Below, one piece after another: positions 45,778 through 58,441 of a stretch of DNA of 64,000 bases. Positions within the stretch are counted from its first letter, which is position 1; every line of letters begins with the position of its first letter. Under the pieces are notes generated by a model. The model saw only the letters and a program-made list of their open reading frames with translations. It was not told the origin of the DNA and did no database searches. Source of the DNA: Gentiana macrophylla (Eukaryota; Streptophyta; Magnoliopsida; Gentianales; Gentianaceae); NCBI GenBank assembly GCA_026214975.1, contig CM047805.1:190597620-190661619 (forward strand). The letters are read 5' to 3'. The position numbers and the translations under genes are program-made.

Positions 45778-47712
45778 TGTCAACCAAAACATAGTCCAAC
45801 TGATCTGCTCGCCTCAATTACTGAGATACTACCTGTAATTCCACACTATTATATTTGAATCTCAATAGGGATGGGAATAAAAATCTACTCGCCTCGCACC
45901 CAAATACAAAGATAAGGGGAAAAAAATAAGACAATCACAAGGAAAATCTGCAAATTCAAAACTAATACAGAATCAAATAGGCTCTCAAAGCAATGGGCAC
46001 ACATATTCAAATTAAATTCTTAACAAGTAGACTAGTAGAAAATCCAACAAATCAAGATCCAAATCAAGATACAAGAAACCATTGATTGTGATCACCATTC
46101 CTTCTATAAAGGAATAAAGGGAAAATCAAGATAAACAACGATGTCGGGCAAGAAGAACACGTTTACATCTCCACCGTCCAACTAAATGGCGTAAAAATCG
46201 GCGCCGTGTCTTGCAAGAATAGAGTTCAAAAGAGATCACAGAGAGCAAGCAAGAAGCATAACAACAACAATAAAAATAAAAATATTGAACAATCGATTGA
46301 TTTTCGTAATGGCTCCAACGCTTCAATAATAACATTTACCTCATCAAACTTTGTAGCAAACAAATTTAAGGATGTTAGAATTCCTCCATTAGGTCCAAGA
46401 TTGAACTCCTTCATGACTTCCTTGTACCGTCTGAAAGGTCTCTTATGTCAATATTAGCACCAAAAGGAAGAGTCATGACAAATTTGGATCAAGATTCACG
46501 ACATAGCCACGGATATTGGACAACATTGTGTGAGTGACCAAATGATGCATAAAGGTTGTCTTTCCACCGCCTATGCATATTCAAGAAATTTATTCCCACC
46601 ATTACATACGTAAAGATCATAAGCAAAAAAGATCTACAAAACTCACAAGTGAACATCACCGCCATTCCAACTACAAGGATGATAACAGATTTCTCTTGAA
46701 CGCGAGACAGCGAGTTCCGCAATTATCAACTTCTCCATCGATCAAGTACCTCGGTCTTCTCATTTTCCTAAGTCCAAGAAGAAGTTACAAAATAAATCAA
46801 TTAACAAACAACATACTTGAATACATTTATCATGCTAAACAATCCTCGTAAACAGACCCATAAAAACAGACACACATAACACATCCTCATTGAGAGAGGC
46901 AAATTGTGGATACTAACCGCAATGAAGCAACTACAAAAAAAACAGGACACCCACTCTGAATATGCATTTATATTGACCACAAATTTTTTCTAAGCTATAA
47001 TCATATGCCAGCATTGACATCGACAAAGAATTAGGTACAAGGAGATGCATACCTCTTTACACTTAACAAATTAATCCGCAAAAGAGAAGGCACATGAAAA
47101 AGAAATTCAGAAACAAGCACACAAATTAACAGAAACTGCGATAAGTAAATAAATAAAAAATGCTAACTTTAGAATCCGTTTCCATAGAAGCGGCACCGTC
47201 CTCGGGAACTTTTGAGTCAATCTCCATTCTAATAAAACAAAACAATAACAAAAAATGTTAGGTCATTCAACCTGGACTAGAAAACACATCAATCAAGGAA
47301 GCGAGTACTTATCCATGCAATCCATATACTATCAAAAAGTGGAACCTTTTCACACCACCAGCAACAAAAACAACATCTCACACCATCCGTAACACAAAAA
47401 AAAATTATATTAAATACGAAGCGACATTAGTTTTCAGGAGCGTGAAGTTGAATTTTTACCGCTTAACTAACCGTAAGAAAAAACCGTTTGGGATAGTAAG
47501 GAAGTCTGAAAGGAAGAGAAATTTACCAAAGAAGAAAGTGCGAGAATCGCAGGATACTCGGAGGGAGAGAGGGAGGGAGGAGGGAGGCCCAGGGGTATAT
47601 GATTTTCTACGAAAAGGGTATTTTTAGCTTAAATAGGGTACATTTATTCGCCAATGCAGCCCCTCCTGGATTTTTGAGGTCAAGAAATAATTCCATTGTG
47701 GGTTAAGTGTGT

Positions 47713-47972
47713 GCCGTTAATCGGCCGAGCCGAGCCGAGCCGAGCCGAGTAGGCGATGTTTAAGCTCGAAATTTTTCATTGATGATTTTATTATTGTTAT
47801 TGTCGAGCTACAACAATTGAGCTTCGTTTGTGATCGGGTAGGCTCGGCTCGGCTCGTTAACAGAAATGAGCATAAAAGCCTGTTTGAGCTCGGCTCGATA
47901 AGTAATAAAAATGCTCGAGCTCGAGATCAAGGTAGCGAACAGGCTCGAACTCGAGCTCGGCTCATCCAATAG
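47713..47972. mobile_element. GAGCCGAGC-rich inverted-repeat element, copy D
   Basis: It runs from GCCGTTAATCGGCCGAGCC to CTCGGCTCATCCAATAG upstream of GPN1 copy D. It is the same element as in units A and B. Confidence 0.6.
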
Positions 47973-50900
47973 TATTTTTTAAAGGGGAATAATTTGTTTA
48001 TAGGCAATGTCCATTATTCAACCCAAAATACTCGTTTAATCAAACATCCACAACATATTTGTTATTTTGTTAAATTATTTACCACCAAACTCTTTGTGTT
48101 TACCTGGCAAACATTCAGGTAGGTTACTAATTTGGTGCATAACCTCCTCCGTGGTTTTCTCAAGTGGACGGCTTAATGTTTCGATTTCTCCATTAAATCC
48201 CTTATTCCTTCGCATTGGGTGGTCCTCCCGAAGCCATCTACGATGTCCAACATATCCAATCTTACTATCTAGCCGTACCGAAGGTGTCTCATCATTGCAA
48301 GTTAAACATGCTTTATATCCTTGACCGCTCCATCCTGAGAAATAACTACGGGCGGGAAAGTCGTTCCCGGAAAACATAACAGCAACACGCATCCTAAAGG
48401 TGGTATATGTAGAAGCATCACGTACAACTACCCCTTTTGACCACAGTTCTTCCAATTCATCAATCAATGGCCTCAAATAAACGCCCAAGTCCTTTCCAGG
48501 AGAATCTGGTCCTAGGATAAGTAAGCACATATGCTTATACGTTCGTTGTTGACAACCCATGGTGCCGGATTCAACACTTGTGTTAGGACAGGCCACATCT
48601 TTGTATGTTTGACTAAAGTACCAAACGGACAAAAACCATCTCAGAGCAGAAGTGAGGCGTACATTTCTAGGTTCTGCCGCAAAGTCGGGATGTTGCTCGT
48701 CGAATTATTTCCATTCCTTACCATCCACCGGATGTCTCGCGACATCCTCATCGATCAGAAACGTCCCGTCTTGTGCCTTGTCATTGGTCGAGCCAGTGTG
48801 ACGGGAAGCAAACAAACGCCTTAGACAATTCTTTAATGGAAAATAGCGAAGCACTTTGTGAGGTGCCTTCATCCCTTTGGACTCCTTATAACGGGTCATC
48901 TTGCATATCGGACATGATCGTAAGTTAGCATTTTCCTTATAGTAAATGCAACAATCGTACAAGCAAGCACCGATTTTTTCATACCCCAGTGCCCAATTTG
49001 TTAATAAGAGAATTTGCCTTGTAGAATGAATCGAGTAAATTTGACCCTTTAGGAAGAACTTCTTTCAATTTCTTTAAAAGAACGTCATAACTCTCATTTG
49101 GCCACTTATACAACACTTTGATGTGCATTAAGTCCGCTAAAAACTTCAAGAGCGATGAGTTTTCACATCCCGGATAAACTTGTTCATGCAATGCGGAGAT
49201 GAGTTCTTCATACTTGTCATCATCCTCTGGTTGTAAGATTTCTTCTTCCGGTCTCCACCCATAAAATCATTAATAATCGGTCCCATTTCGCCTCCGGATT
49301 CAACAACAATTTCAGTCTTCGTGCGCGTTACGGGATGATTGCTCGCTTTCACCATGCAAAAACCATGTATCATACCCACGTGACCACCCCCAAGAATAAC
49401 AAATGATCATACATTTCATCTAAAGTTTGCAAAGTGGTATTACAACACTTTGCGCATGGACAACGAACCGTACCTTCACCGGGTTAGGAATTATCGTGCA
49501 TATTCTTTGAAGGTCACAACCCTTTTGCAAACTCAGGTTTTACTCTATCGATATATAGCCATGACTTGTCCATCTAAAAAATTGCATCATGCACAAGGTT
49601 TATCAACGCACTATGAAACACAGGGTCAAAAGTTCAACGCTCATAATAATTAATCGATGGTCTTTGATCACAAAGACCACCCAGTACCATTTTTCCATTT
49701 GGGTAGGAACAACACCCTTTGAGGACCTTTTGTATGTTATGCTTATCAATAAGCACATACTTGTAAACCATTTCAATCCCAAATCAAATAAATAACCTGA
49801 CTTGTCCGATTTCTACACTAAAATCATCAACACATTAACCTTAATTTTCAACACAGGGTCAAAAGTTCGACGGTCATAATAACTAATCAATGGTCTTTGA
49901 TCACAAAGACCACCCAGTACCATTTTTCCATTTGGGTAGGAACAGCACCCTTTGAGGACCTTTTGTATGTTATGCTTATCAATAAGCACATACTTGTAAA
50001 CCATTTCAATCCAAAATCAACAAACTATAACCCAAACTCCGGTTTCTAGACTAAAATAACAATTCCTTTTAATCCAAAATCAACAAACTATAACCCAAAC
50101 TCCAGTTTCTAGCCTAAAATAACAATCAATTTCAATCCAAAATCAACGAACAATAACCCAAACTCCGGTTTCTAGCCTAAATCATCAAACAACAAAACAC
50201 AACAATCGAGCTTTAAACAGCAAAACACAACATCAACATCTTTAAACAGCTTTAAATTGAACTACTTTAAACAACAAAACACAACAATCGAGCCGAACAA
50301 CAATCGAGCCGAACAAGCTTTAAACAGCAAAATACAGAGGTTAATTACCACTTTCATTGAACTAATTTGACAAAAATTAAACTAAAAGCAACTAATTTGA
50401 CAACAAACAAATGCTTACCGAGAGATGTGGCGGAGGAAGGAGGTGCGGCCGGTTGTGGGGGTCATTTAAGCGGTGTGGGAGAGCTAGCTAGCAAGGCCGG
50501 TTGGTTGAAGGAGGTGGGGAGGAGCTAGCAGCAGCGGAAGACTGAGGAGAGGAGGAGAGGAGGACGCGGGAGGAGAAGGAAATGAAATGAAGAAGAAAGG
50601 AGAAGAGAGGGCTCTGTCCGTTTTCATTTAGGTTATGATTATTTGGGACGACATTTTGTCGTCCCTAAAGAGTTTTGTAATTATTTAAATCAATTTCATA
50701 AAATTTTGGGTGGGAAAAAATAAAAAAGGGACGACTTTTATATCTTTAGGGACGACAAAGTCGTCCCTTTAAATCAAAAAAAAATTGGCGCTACACCTTT
50801 CCCCCAAATTGTATAATTATTACTTTTATAATTTTTATGAATCGAACATTATAACGAGACTCGGGTTTTAAGACTAATTAACAAGCCTCGGGTTATAAAA

Positions 50901-52942
50901 AAAATTGATTTTTCGTTTCCCATTAAATAAAATTTTATAAAAAAAATTTGATTTTTCGTTCATAATATATTTATAACAATAGTATTTTAATTTTCGTTCA
51001 TAATATATATAGTACTATCACAATGATCGATAACGATAACGATCTAACTCATTCGCTCGATAACGAACCATTAGATTCAAATCGACCCCGAAATTCAAAT
51101 CGATTGTTCATTAACGAACCCCAACTCTTAACTCATTCGCTCGATAACGATCGATCGAGCCATAGTAGATACTACTATCACAATGATCGATAACGATGTA
51201 ACTCATTCGCTCGATAAAAAACCATTAGATTCAAATCGATTACTCGATAACGAAACCCAAAATTCAAAATGATCGTTCAATAACGAACCGCGACTCTTAA
51301 CTCATTCACCTGATAACGATCGATCAAACCATAGTCGATACTACTATCACAATGATCGATGCTCGTTACTTAGTCAATTGTTGATTTCAAACTCGAGATT
51401 GATTGATCAGTATTTAATTCAAGCCTGATGCTCGTTACTTAGTGAAATGTTGATTTCAAACACGATATTGATTGATCATTATTGAATTCAAGCCCTAGTA
51501 CTACACATATTGATTGATCATTATTGAAATCAAAAGAAAAAAAAGATTTAACAGAAAATATGTTGACCACCTAGAGCTACCTATAGCTAGCGAAAGGCAC
51601 CTAGTATAAGACTACATGAGATGACAACTCCAAATTTATTTGCTTTGGAAGTTGAAGTTGAAATGATAATTACTAGTACTACAGGAGAGCATTTCTACTT
51701 GAGTTGTTTCCATTCATTTTAATCAATTTTTGGTTTATTATCTTCTTTCTTTCATACATTTCTAGATATTTCGATTGCCTTGTATGTAAATGAGTCGATA
51801 TCTACATTAATGAAATATTTATTTGTGGATACAATAGTATTAAGAGCTCTGCATTGTATATAACAAAGATTATCATTAGTTATTTGATGTCACCACACTA
51901 ATTCCATTTATGCTCGTTACTTAGATATAGGTAGCTCTGGGTGGTCTATTTATTAATCAATCTCGAGGTTGATTTCAACATCGAGATTGATTAACGATTA
52001 GTGATTTTCAAATCTGCGGCTCGTTACTTATAAGTCAAATGTTGATTTCAAACTCGAGATTGATTAACGAGTAGTGATTTTCAAACCCGATGCTCGTTAA
52101 TTTTAATTCAAATGTTGAATTCAACCTCGAGATTGATTAATAAGTAGACCAATAAAACTCAATTCTCAAGTACTTATAAGTCAAATGTTGATTTCAAACT
52201 CGATATTGATTAATAAGTAGTAAATTAAAACTCAATCCCGTTACTTATAAGTCAAATGTTGATTTCAAACTCGAGATTCATTAACGAGTAGTGATTTTCA
52301 AACCCGATGCTCGTTACTTTTAAGTCAAATGTTGAATTCAACATCGAGATTGATTAATAAGTAGTAAATTAAAACTCAATCCCGTTACTTATAAGTCAAA
52401 TGTTGATTTCAAACTCGATATTGATTAAGGAGTAGTGAATTTAAAATATTAAATATAATTTTTAGATACAAAAATATAATTATTAAATATTAAATAAAAT
52501 TTTTAGGTTAAAATTTTGAATTTTAAATATTAAATATAATTTTTAATAAAACAAAATCATTTTTAATAAAAAAATCGGGTTTTTAATAAAAATTTCATTT
52601 TTAGGGACGACATTTGTCGTCCCTAAAGGGTTTCCCGGGTAAAATTAATTTTTTTAATAAAAATTTCATTTTAGGACGACATTTGTCGTCCCTAAAGGGT
52701 TTCGGGTAAAATTTGCCACTGAATCCACGTGGAAGGCGGAAATTTAATGGTTATTAGGGACGACAATCATCGTCCCTACTACAAACAAAGAATCGTCCCG
52801 AAAGATTTAAATTTCTCATATTTAATTAATCGAACGTTGACCGATCTTTAGGGACGACATGTCGTCCCTAATAAGCTTTATTTTGAGACGACAAAAGTTG
52901 TCCCTAAAGATACGGTCTCTAAAAACCTAATTTGTTGTAGTG
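47973..52942 (-). mobile_element. CACTA element, 5' part, unit 4
   Basis: The terminus is at 52942, with GACGAC palindromes at 50640-50770 and 52600-52910, the minisatellite at 51960-52440 (fewer units than units 1 and 2), leader repeats and the transposase exon. It is truncated at the same point as the others. Confidence 0.85.
48083..49573 (-). pseudogene. CACTA Tnp2-type transposase exon, unit 4
   Basis: It is 1491 bp from ATG at 49573 to the GTAAAT donor at 48082. The last 500 bp read openly: LILGPDSPGKDLGVYLRPLI, ELEELWSKGVVVRDAS, SYFSGWSGQGYKACLTCNDE, DSKIGYVGHRRWLREDHPMR and LPECLPGKHKEFGG, all in Transposase_21 order. The N-terminal part keeps MDKSW and the cysteine-rich VRCPCAKC segment but is shifted near 49485. 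Only the first half of the protein is encoded. Confidence 0.85.
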
Positions 52943-53046
52943 ATAGTCGATTAGCCCACCTGACCACCAAATCATGGTTCCGTTCCTGTGTCCCTAGATA
53001 AGAAAACGAATATTTTTTTTTTAAAACTAGATTACCGTTCCTGCAT

Positions 53047-53243
53047 GGATCTATTCTATGATGCACACTTTCACGGTGTGGTTTTTTGAGGAGTTGGGAG
53101 TATACTTTCATGACAAAAGGTATTACATTTCTTCACAACGTCTACAAGAAGGCTTTGTAAATACGATGAAACAAACGGTAATGATAGAGTTCTTTCCTCA
53201 AGTTCACACTAATTTTACACCTAAGCTAAAATTGTGGTTGTAA
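53047..53243 (+). pseudogene. Unidentified 66-codon reading frame, unit 4
   Basis: It matches the other units from FFEELGVYFHDKRYYISSQR to KLKLWL and the stop. TTTCACGGTGTGG replaces the HKVW site. The four copies vary mostly at that site and at the CAACG(C)CTAC site. Confidence 0.4.
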
Positions 53244-54146
53244 TTGTTTTAAGTTTTTTAAATATTTTACAAATAAAAAATATTTGATGGGATGATGATG
53301 ATGTAAAAACCTAATACACCCCGAAACATGTGCTTGATTTCTTTAAAAGTCAAAAGGAAGTTTACTGTTATTTACAATTACAAGTCTAAAGGCTAAAGCC
53401 CAAGACACACAACAAAAAAAAGGAAGGAATTTACAAGTCAAATTTTTCACCTAGATTAAGAGATTGAATGTCATAAAGTTTATAAAAAAATGTCTAAAAT
53501 ATCTTTTGAAATAGTTAAAGATTAATGATAAGTAGCTAGATTGTTAATAAAGTAGACAGAAAAAAAATGTTAACTTACACTCCATCCGTCCCAAAGTATA
53601 AGTTATCCACTCAACCTACAGTTTTAAAACAGATTAAGAAAATAATTAAATATCATTAATGTATAACTAAAATGCATAATTTACTTTTGATTATCATAAA
53701 TACAACAAGTGTAAAGTAAGTAAAAATGGTTGAATACATATAAATTAAAGGTAAGATTAGGAAAATAATGTATGTAAATGTTTATAAATGCTTTCTTGGT
53801 AGGAAAATGATATAACAATTACACATATTGTGTAGTAGATATATTCGATATATAAAGTATAATATCGATTAAAGTGTCACTCATCAAAATGAATATAGTG
53901 ATCGCTCACTACATGTTGAGGACGAAGGCCAGTGACGGTCAAGTTCGATAAAGACTTTTACACAGATGCTTACATCATTTAAATGGTCAATGACAGGCAC
54001 TTAAGGAGATATTCCATTATTGCATGTGATGAAGAAAATGTTAGCACCATGAGAAAATACTTATGCATGAGGGAATTTTTAAGGTGAAATAACTGGATAA
54101 AACGATCGAACCACACTTTAAATATAAAATGAAATTGATGGTTGTG

Positions 54147-54170
54147 GTGTCTCACACGCGCGTGAGACAC
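54147..54170. repeat. Variant hairpin downstream of GPN1 copy E
   Basis: GTGTCTCAC and GTGAGACAC pair around ACGCGC. The other copies have GTGTCTCCAC and GTGGAGACAC. Both arms lost the same base pair, so pairing is kept. Confidence 0.75.
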
Positions 54171-54635
54171 ACGACACCACACAAGTATTTCCCAACACTA
54201 TGGCGTCTAGCCTTTGTTTGTTTTGTTTTGTTTTTATTTTTTGGGTGGCTACAATCTTTGTTATCCCGACTAAATGATCCGACTAACCTAAAGATCGGTC
54301 CGTGTCATATATGCTTAGTCAGACTTTTACTCAAGGTAATGTATGGTCAAGCGCCCTTTCAACATACACCTTTTAGAAGAGAATCAAACCGATTTAACAC
54401 CCTAGACATGCATGCTTATGGCGGCTAGCTTTCGCTAATTCATTCACACAGCCATTCTAGGCATTAGAGAAAAACCCATATCAATAACCTACTTGCACTG
54501 ATCGATAACCACATAAATGCCGCCATCGGCTTAAAAATGCATAACGGATCGCAATGAAGATCCAGATAGATTATGACATTTACAAGTAGTCATAGTCGGG
54601 TTCACTTTACAGTGCTAGTTCAATTTTTTTCGCCC

Positions 54636-54636
54636 C

Positions 54637-54671
<35 letters not shown>

Positions 54672-54672
54672 A
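54636..54672. repeat. Expanded poly(A) tract just 3' of the GPN1 copy E stop codon
   Basis: A run of about 34 A directly precedes CATTGTCAAAATGAG. Copies B and C have about 8-9 A and copy D about 18. On the GPN1 mRNA it is a U-run in the 3' UTR starting a few bases beyond the stop. Confidence 0.85.
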
Positions 54673-54675
54673 TTG

Positions 54676-57600
54676 TCAAAATGAGAAACCGTCAACTTGC
54701 TCATCTTCATCATCGATGTCATCTTCTTCCTCTTCACTAAACCTAAGATCGCCTTCATAGTCATCTTCCTCATTATCTTCTTCATCATCCATCATAATAC
54801 CCTTGCTATCTGTTGTTTCTCCACTACCACTACCCTTTAAGCCGCCAAGAAGACCACAGTCTCCCCTCGACTTCTCCATGTCTTGTCTCAAACTTATCCA
54901 TGTTTTCACGCTCACGTTGCTCCTCTATTTGTTGCTTCTCTATTCGTCTCTTCTCAAGATCGGGCCTACATCAAAACCCACAATGAAATCTAGACATCCC
55001 ATATCTTGAAGACATGATGATGAATTGAATTCCATATGAAAACTTACTTGTAAGTCTGCATGTATTCTTCAAAGACTTGCTTCAATGGCCTTGAAGAATT
55101 CATTCATTCCAAAGACTGTAAATCGCAGAGACGCCAACAGATCCGAGATTCTTGTAGAATTCTTCCAAAGCCAGGAGAGGCTTCGGGTGAGTGTCGAGGT
55201 GTAGGAGTGGTCGAATCCATCTTTCGCATGGAATACCTCAAAATCTTCCATCCACTGCCTCATCATACCAGTAAACATATCAGACACTTTGTCCATTCTC
55301 AAGCTTAAAATTCTCAAGTAAAGACAAACATGATGTTTTTCCTATTTCCGTACTATAAAAGCCAAAGTTGATACAATAGAAAGAAATCGTTGTTACCGTT
55401 TACTTAAAGTAGATATACCAATGAGAGATGGCAAATATAACATGTTGCAAAAAGATGTGTATATATGATGAGTTGCAAGTGACATAGCAAAGAGAAAAAT
55501 CAAAAATCATCTCAAGATTAATAGTCTAATGACACCACTTTTCCTTCCAAGTATCTAGCTTAACTATAAAACTAAAGAGGCGTAACATAATTACATAGAA
55601 CAATGTGAATAGAAAATAGTAATCTGTCTGTACACCCAAAAAATAGTAATCTGCTTTGTTTAACTTTCAAAGAAAAAAGGAAGATGAAAAGACGGAAGGA
55701 CACAAACTCATGATCAACAAACAACAAAAATTGGGCATGAAACCATGATATACGGAATTGCCTATGTTGATGTTTACCATTTTCTTTGGAGATGTTAGTC
55801 GTGGGGAACTTGGAAGAAAAGAATGAGAAATGAACATAAAAACTTAAATTAGAGAAGACGGCATACTTTGTATGGGAGGAGAATATATGCACGAAGGATG
55901 ATATACCTACTTTACTCTACAAATATGCCCCGCATGTGATTAATATTAAAGAAGCCTTGTAGCCGTATTGCTTCTTGTACAAATCCTCATTCAAATAAAT
56001 TGTTCAAGAAGAAAGCATGGAGAAAAAGGGAGGGAGGGGAGGGGGGGGAGGGGACTATATTGGGGCAGCATTGCAGATTCCACAATTAGAGTCTGGAGAA
56101 TTCACTAAATATGCTTTTAGTGAAGTTGTACAAAACCTTTTTTCCCTTGAGACGATTTCTTAAATTTCATGAATTCAAATGATCATCGCTTAAAATCACC
56201 CAAAAGCAGTTGCACGTAAATCCTTTGACTTTCGAAAACACTGATTTCAAAAACTAAACCAAAGACAAACGACCAAAAGACTATTGGTAGGTAGAAGAAC
56301 ACTTTCAATGTCGCTTAAAACGAAACGAAATAATTCTTCGAAAAATAATAATGAAAACCATAATACAACATTTCAATACAAGTTCGGGAGTAAAGCTTTA
56401 CCTCTAATGCAAACCGATCTTTGAGCCACATCTGTCTTGTTAAAAGCCAACACCAATGGAAGTCGTGTTTTATAAAGGATGCTACAAGCATACAACATAT
56501 TGCTCATAAATGTAGCAGACTTGTTTGAACGAGGAGTGTCAACCACATAAGTGATAACCGTGGGAAAAGTTGATGCAAAAGCTTCGTAATAATAGCCCCG
56601 AGGCGTACTGTAAAAATCTCAATCGCCAGGTGTGTCAACCAAAACATAGTCCAACTGATCTGCTCGCCTCTCTCTCCACTGAGATACTACACTTGTAATT
56701 CCACACTATTATATTTGAATCTCAATAGGGATGGGAATAAAAATCTACTCGCTCTCGACTCCAAATACAACATAAGGGGCAAAAAAATAAGACAATCACA
56801 AGGAAAATCCGCAAATTCAAAACAAATACAGAATCAAATAGGCTCCTCAAAGCAATGGGCACACATATTCAAATTAAATTCTTAACAAGTAGATCGGTAC
56901 AAAATCCAACAAATCAAGATCCAAATCAAGACAAGAAACCATTGATTGTGATCACCATTCCTTCTATAAAGGAATAAAGGGAAAATCAAGATAAACAACG
57001 ATGATCGGGCAAGAAGAACACGTTTACATCTCCACCGTCCAAACCGAATGGCGTAAAAATCGACGCCGTGTCTTGCAAGAATAGAGTTCAAAAAGAGATC
57101 ACAGAGAGCAAGCAAGAAGCATAACAACAACAATAAAAATAAAAATATTGAACAATCGATTGATTTTCGTAATGGCTCCAACGCTTCAATAATAACATTT
57201 ACCTCATCAAACTTTGTAGCAAACAAATTTAAGGATGTTAGAATTCCTCCATTAGGTCCAAGATTGAACTCCTTCATGACTTCCTTGTACCGTCATGAAG
57301 GTCTCTTATGTCAATATTAGCACCAAAAGGAAGAGTCATGACAATTTGGATCAAGATTCACGACATAGCCACGGATATTGGACAACATTGTGTGAGTGAC
57401 CAAATGATGCATAAAGGTTGTCTTTCCACCGCCTATGCATATTCAAGAAATTTATTCCCACCATTACATACGTAAAGATCATAAGCAAAAAAGATCTACA
57501 AAACTCGCAAGTGAACATCACCGCCATTCCAACTACAAGGATGATAACAGGCTTTCTCTTGAACGAAGACGACGGTTCGCAATTATCAACTTCTCCATCG

Positions 57601-58086
57601 ATTGGCACGCGTCGGTCTTCTCATTGTCCTAAGTCCAAGAAGAAGTTACAAAATAAATCAATTAACAAACAACATACTTGAATACATTTATCATGCTAAA
57701 CAATCATCAGAACAGCCCATAAAAACAGACACCATAACACACCCTCATTGAGAGAGGCAAATTGTGGATACTAACCGCAGTGAAGCAACTACAAAAAAAA
57801 ACAGGACACCCACTCTGAATATGCATTTATATTGACCACAAATTTTTTCTAAGCTATAATCATATGCCAGCATTGACATCGACAAAGAATTAGGTACAAG
57901 GAGATGCTTACCTCTTTACACTTAACAAATTAATCCGCAAATGAGAAGGCACATGAAAAAGAAATTCAGAAACAAGCACACAAATTAACAGAAACTGCGA
58001 TAAGTAAATAAATAAAAAATGCTAACTTTAGAATCCGTTTCCATAGAAGCGGCACCGTCCTCAGGAACTTTTGAGTCAATCTCCAT
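54676..58086 (-). CDS. GPN1: GPN-loop GTPase GPN1/QQT2, copy E (six coding exons)
   Basis: This is the most compact copy. Minus-strand exons are 58086-58027 ([20 protein letters not shown]), 57628-57522 ([20 protein letters not shown]), 57432-57203 ([25 protein letters not shown]), 56678-56402 ([25 protein letters not shown]), 55254-55048 ([22 protein letters not shown]) and 54965-54676 ([17 protein letters not shown], acidic tail GFSF). Splice sites are GT-AG throughout. Joins are in phase between exons 5 and 6 (YK then PDLEKRR). Its 5' UTR exon and promoter are missing: 58209 jumps straight to the GAGCCGAGC element. Frame breaks lie at LDP (CCAAATTG for a CCAGCTG-like site), after IDIRD, at ITEAF and after EAS, all CHG contexts. 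Confidence 0.75.
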
Positions 58087-58220
58087 TCTAATAAAACAAA
58101 ACAATAACAAAAAATGTTAGGTCATTCAACCTGGACTAGAAAACACATCAATCAAGGAAGCGAGTACTTATCCATGCAATCAATATACTATCAAAAAGTG
58201 GAGCCTTTTCACACCACTAG

Positions 58221-58441
58221 TGCTGTTAACGAGCCGAGCCGAGCCAAGTAGCTGATGTTCAAGCTCGAGCTCGTTTGTTATCGGGTAGGCTCGGCTCGGC
58301 TCGGCTCGGTAAGATAAACGAGCCTAAAAGTCTGTTCGAGCTCGGCTCGATAAGAAAGAAAAATGTTCGAGCTCGAGCTCGAGCTCGATATCAAGCTCGC
58401 GAACAGGCTCGAGCTCGAGCTCGGCTCGGCTCGTTCAACAG
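58221..58441. mobile_element. GAGCCGAGC-rich inverted-repeat element next to GPN1 copy E
   Basis: TGCTGTTAACGAGCCGAGCC at the left is inverted as GGCTCGGCTCGTTCAACAG at the right. The interior has GAGCTCGAGCTCGAGC palindromes. It is a diverged relative of the elements in the other units. To its right the array ends and unrelated DNA begins, so it marks the array boundary. Confidence 0.65.

Larger units (their letters stand above)
41585..47227 (-). pseudogene. GPN1: GPN1-like GTPase, copy D: six exons, exon 4 split by a solo LTR
   Basis: Exons on the minus strand are 47227-47168, 46767-46660, 46570-46340, 45820-45783 plus 43550-43313 (one exon split by the insertion), 42164-41955 and 41872-41585. 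The insertion separates QLDYVLVDT from the IEIFT-like part in the G3 region, so the mRNA would need a 2.2-kb LTR removed to be translated. Exon 6 reads through ([35 protein letters not shown], acidic tail). The 5' UTR exon and polypurine tract are present at 47520-47590. Confidence 0.85.
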
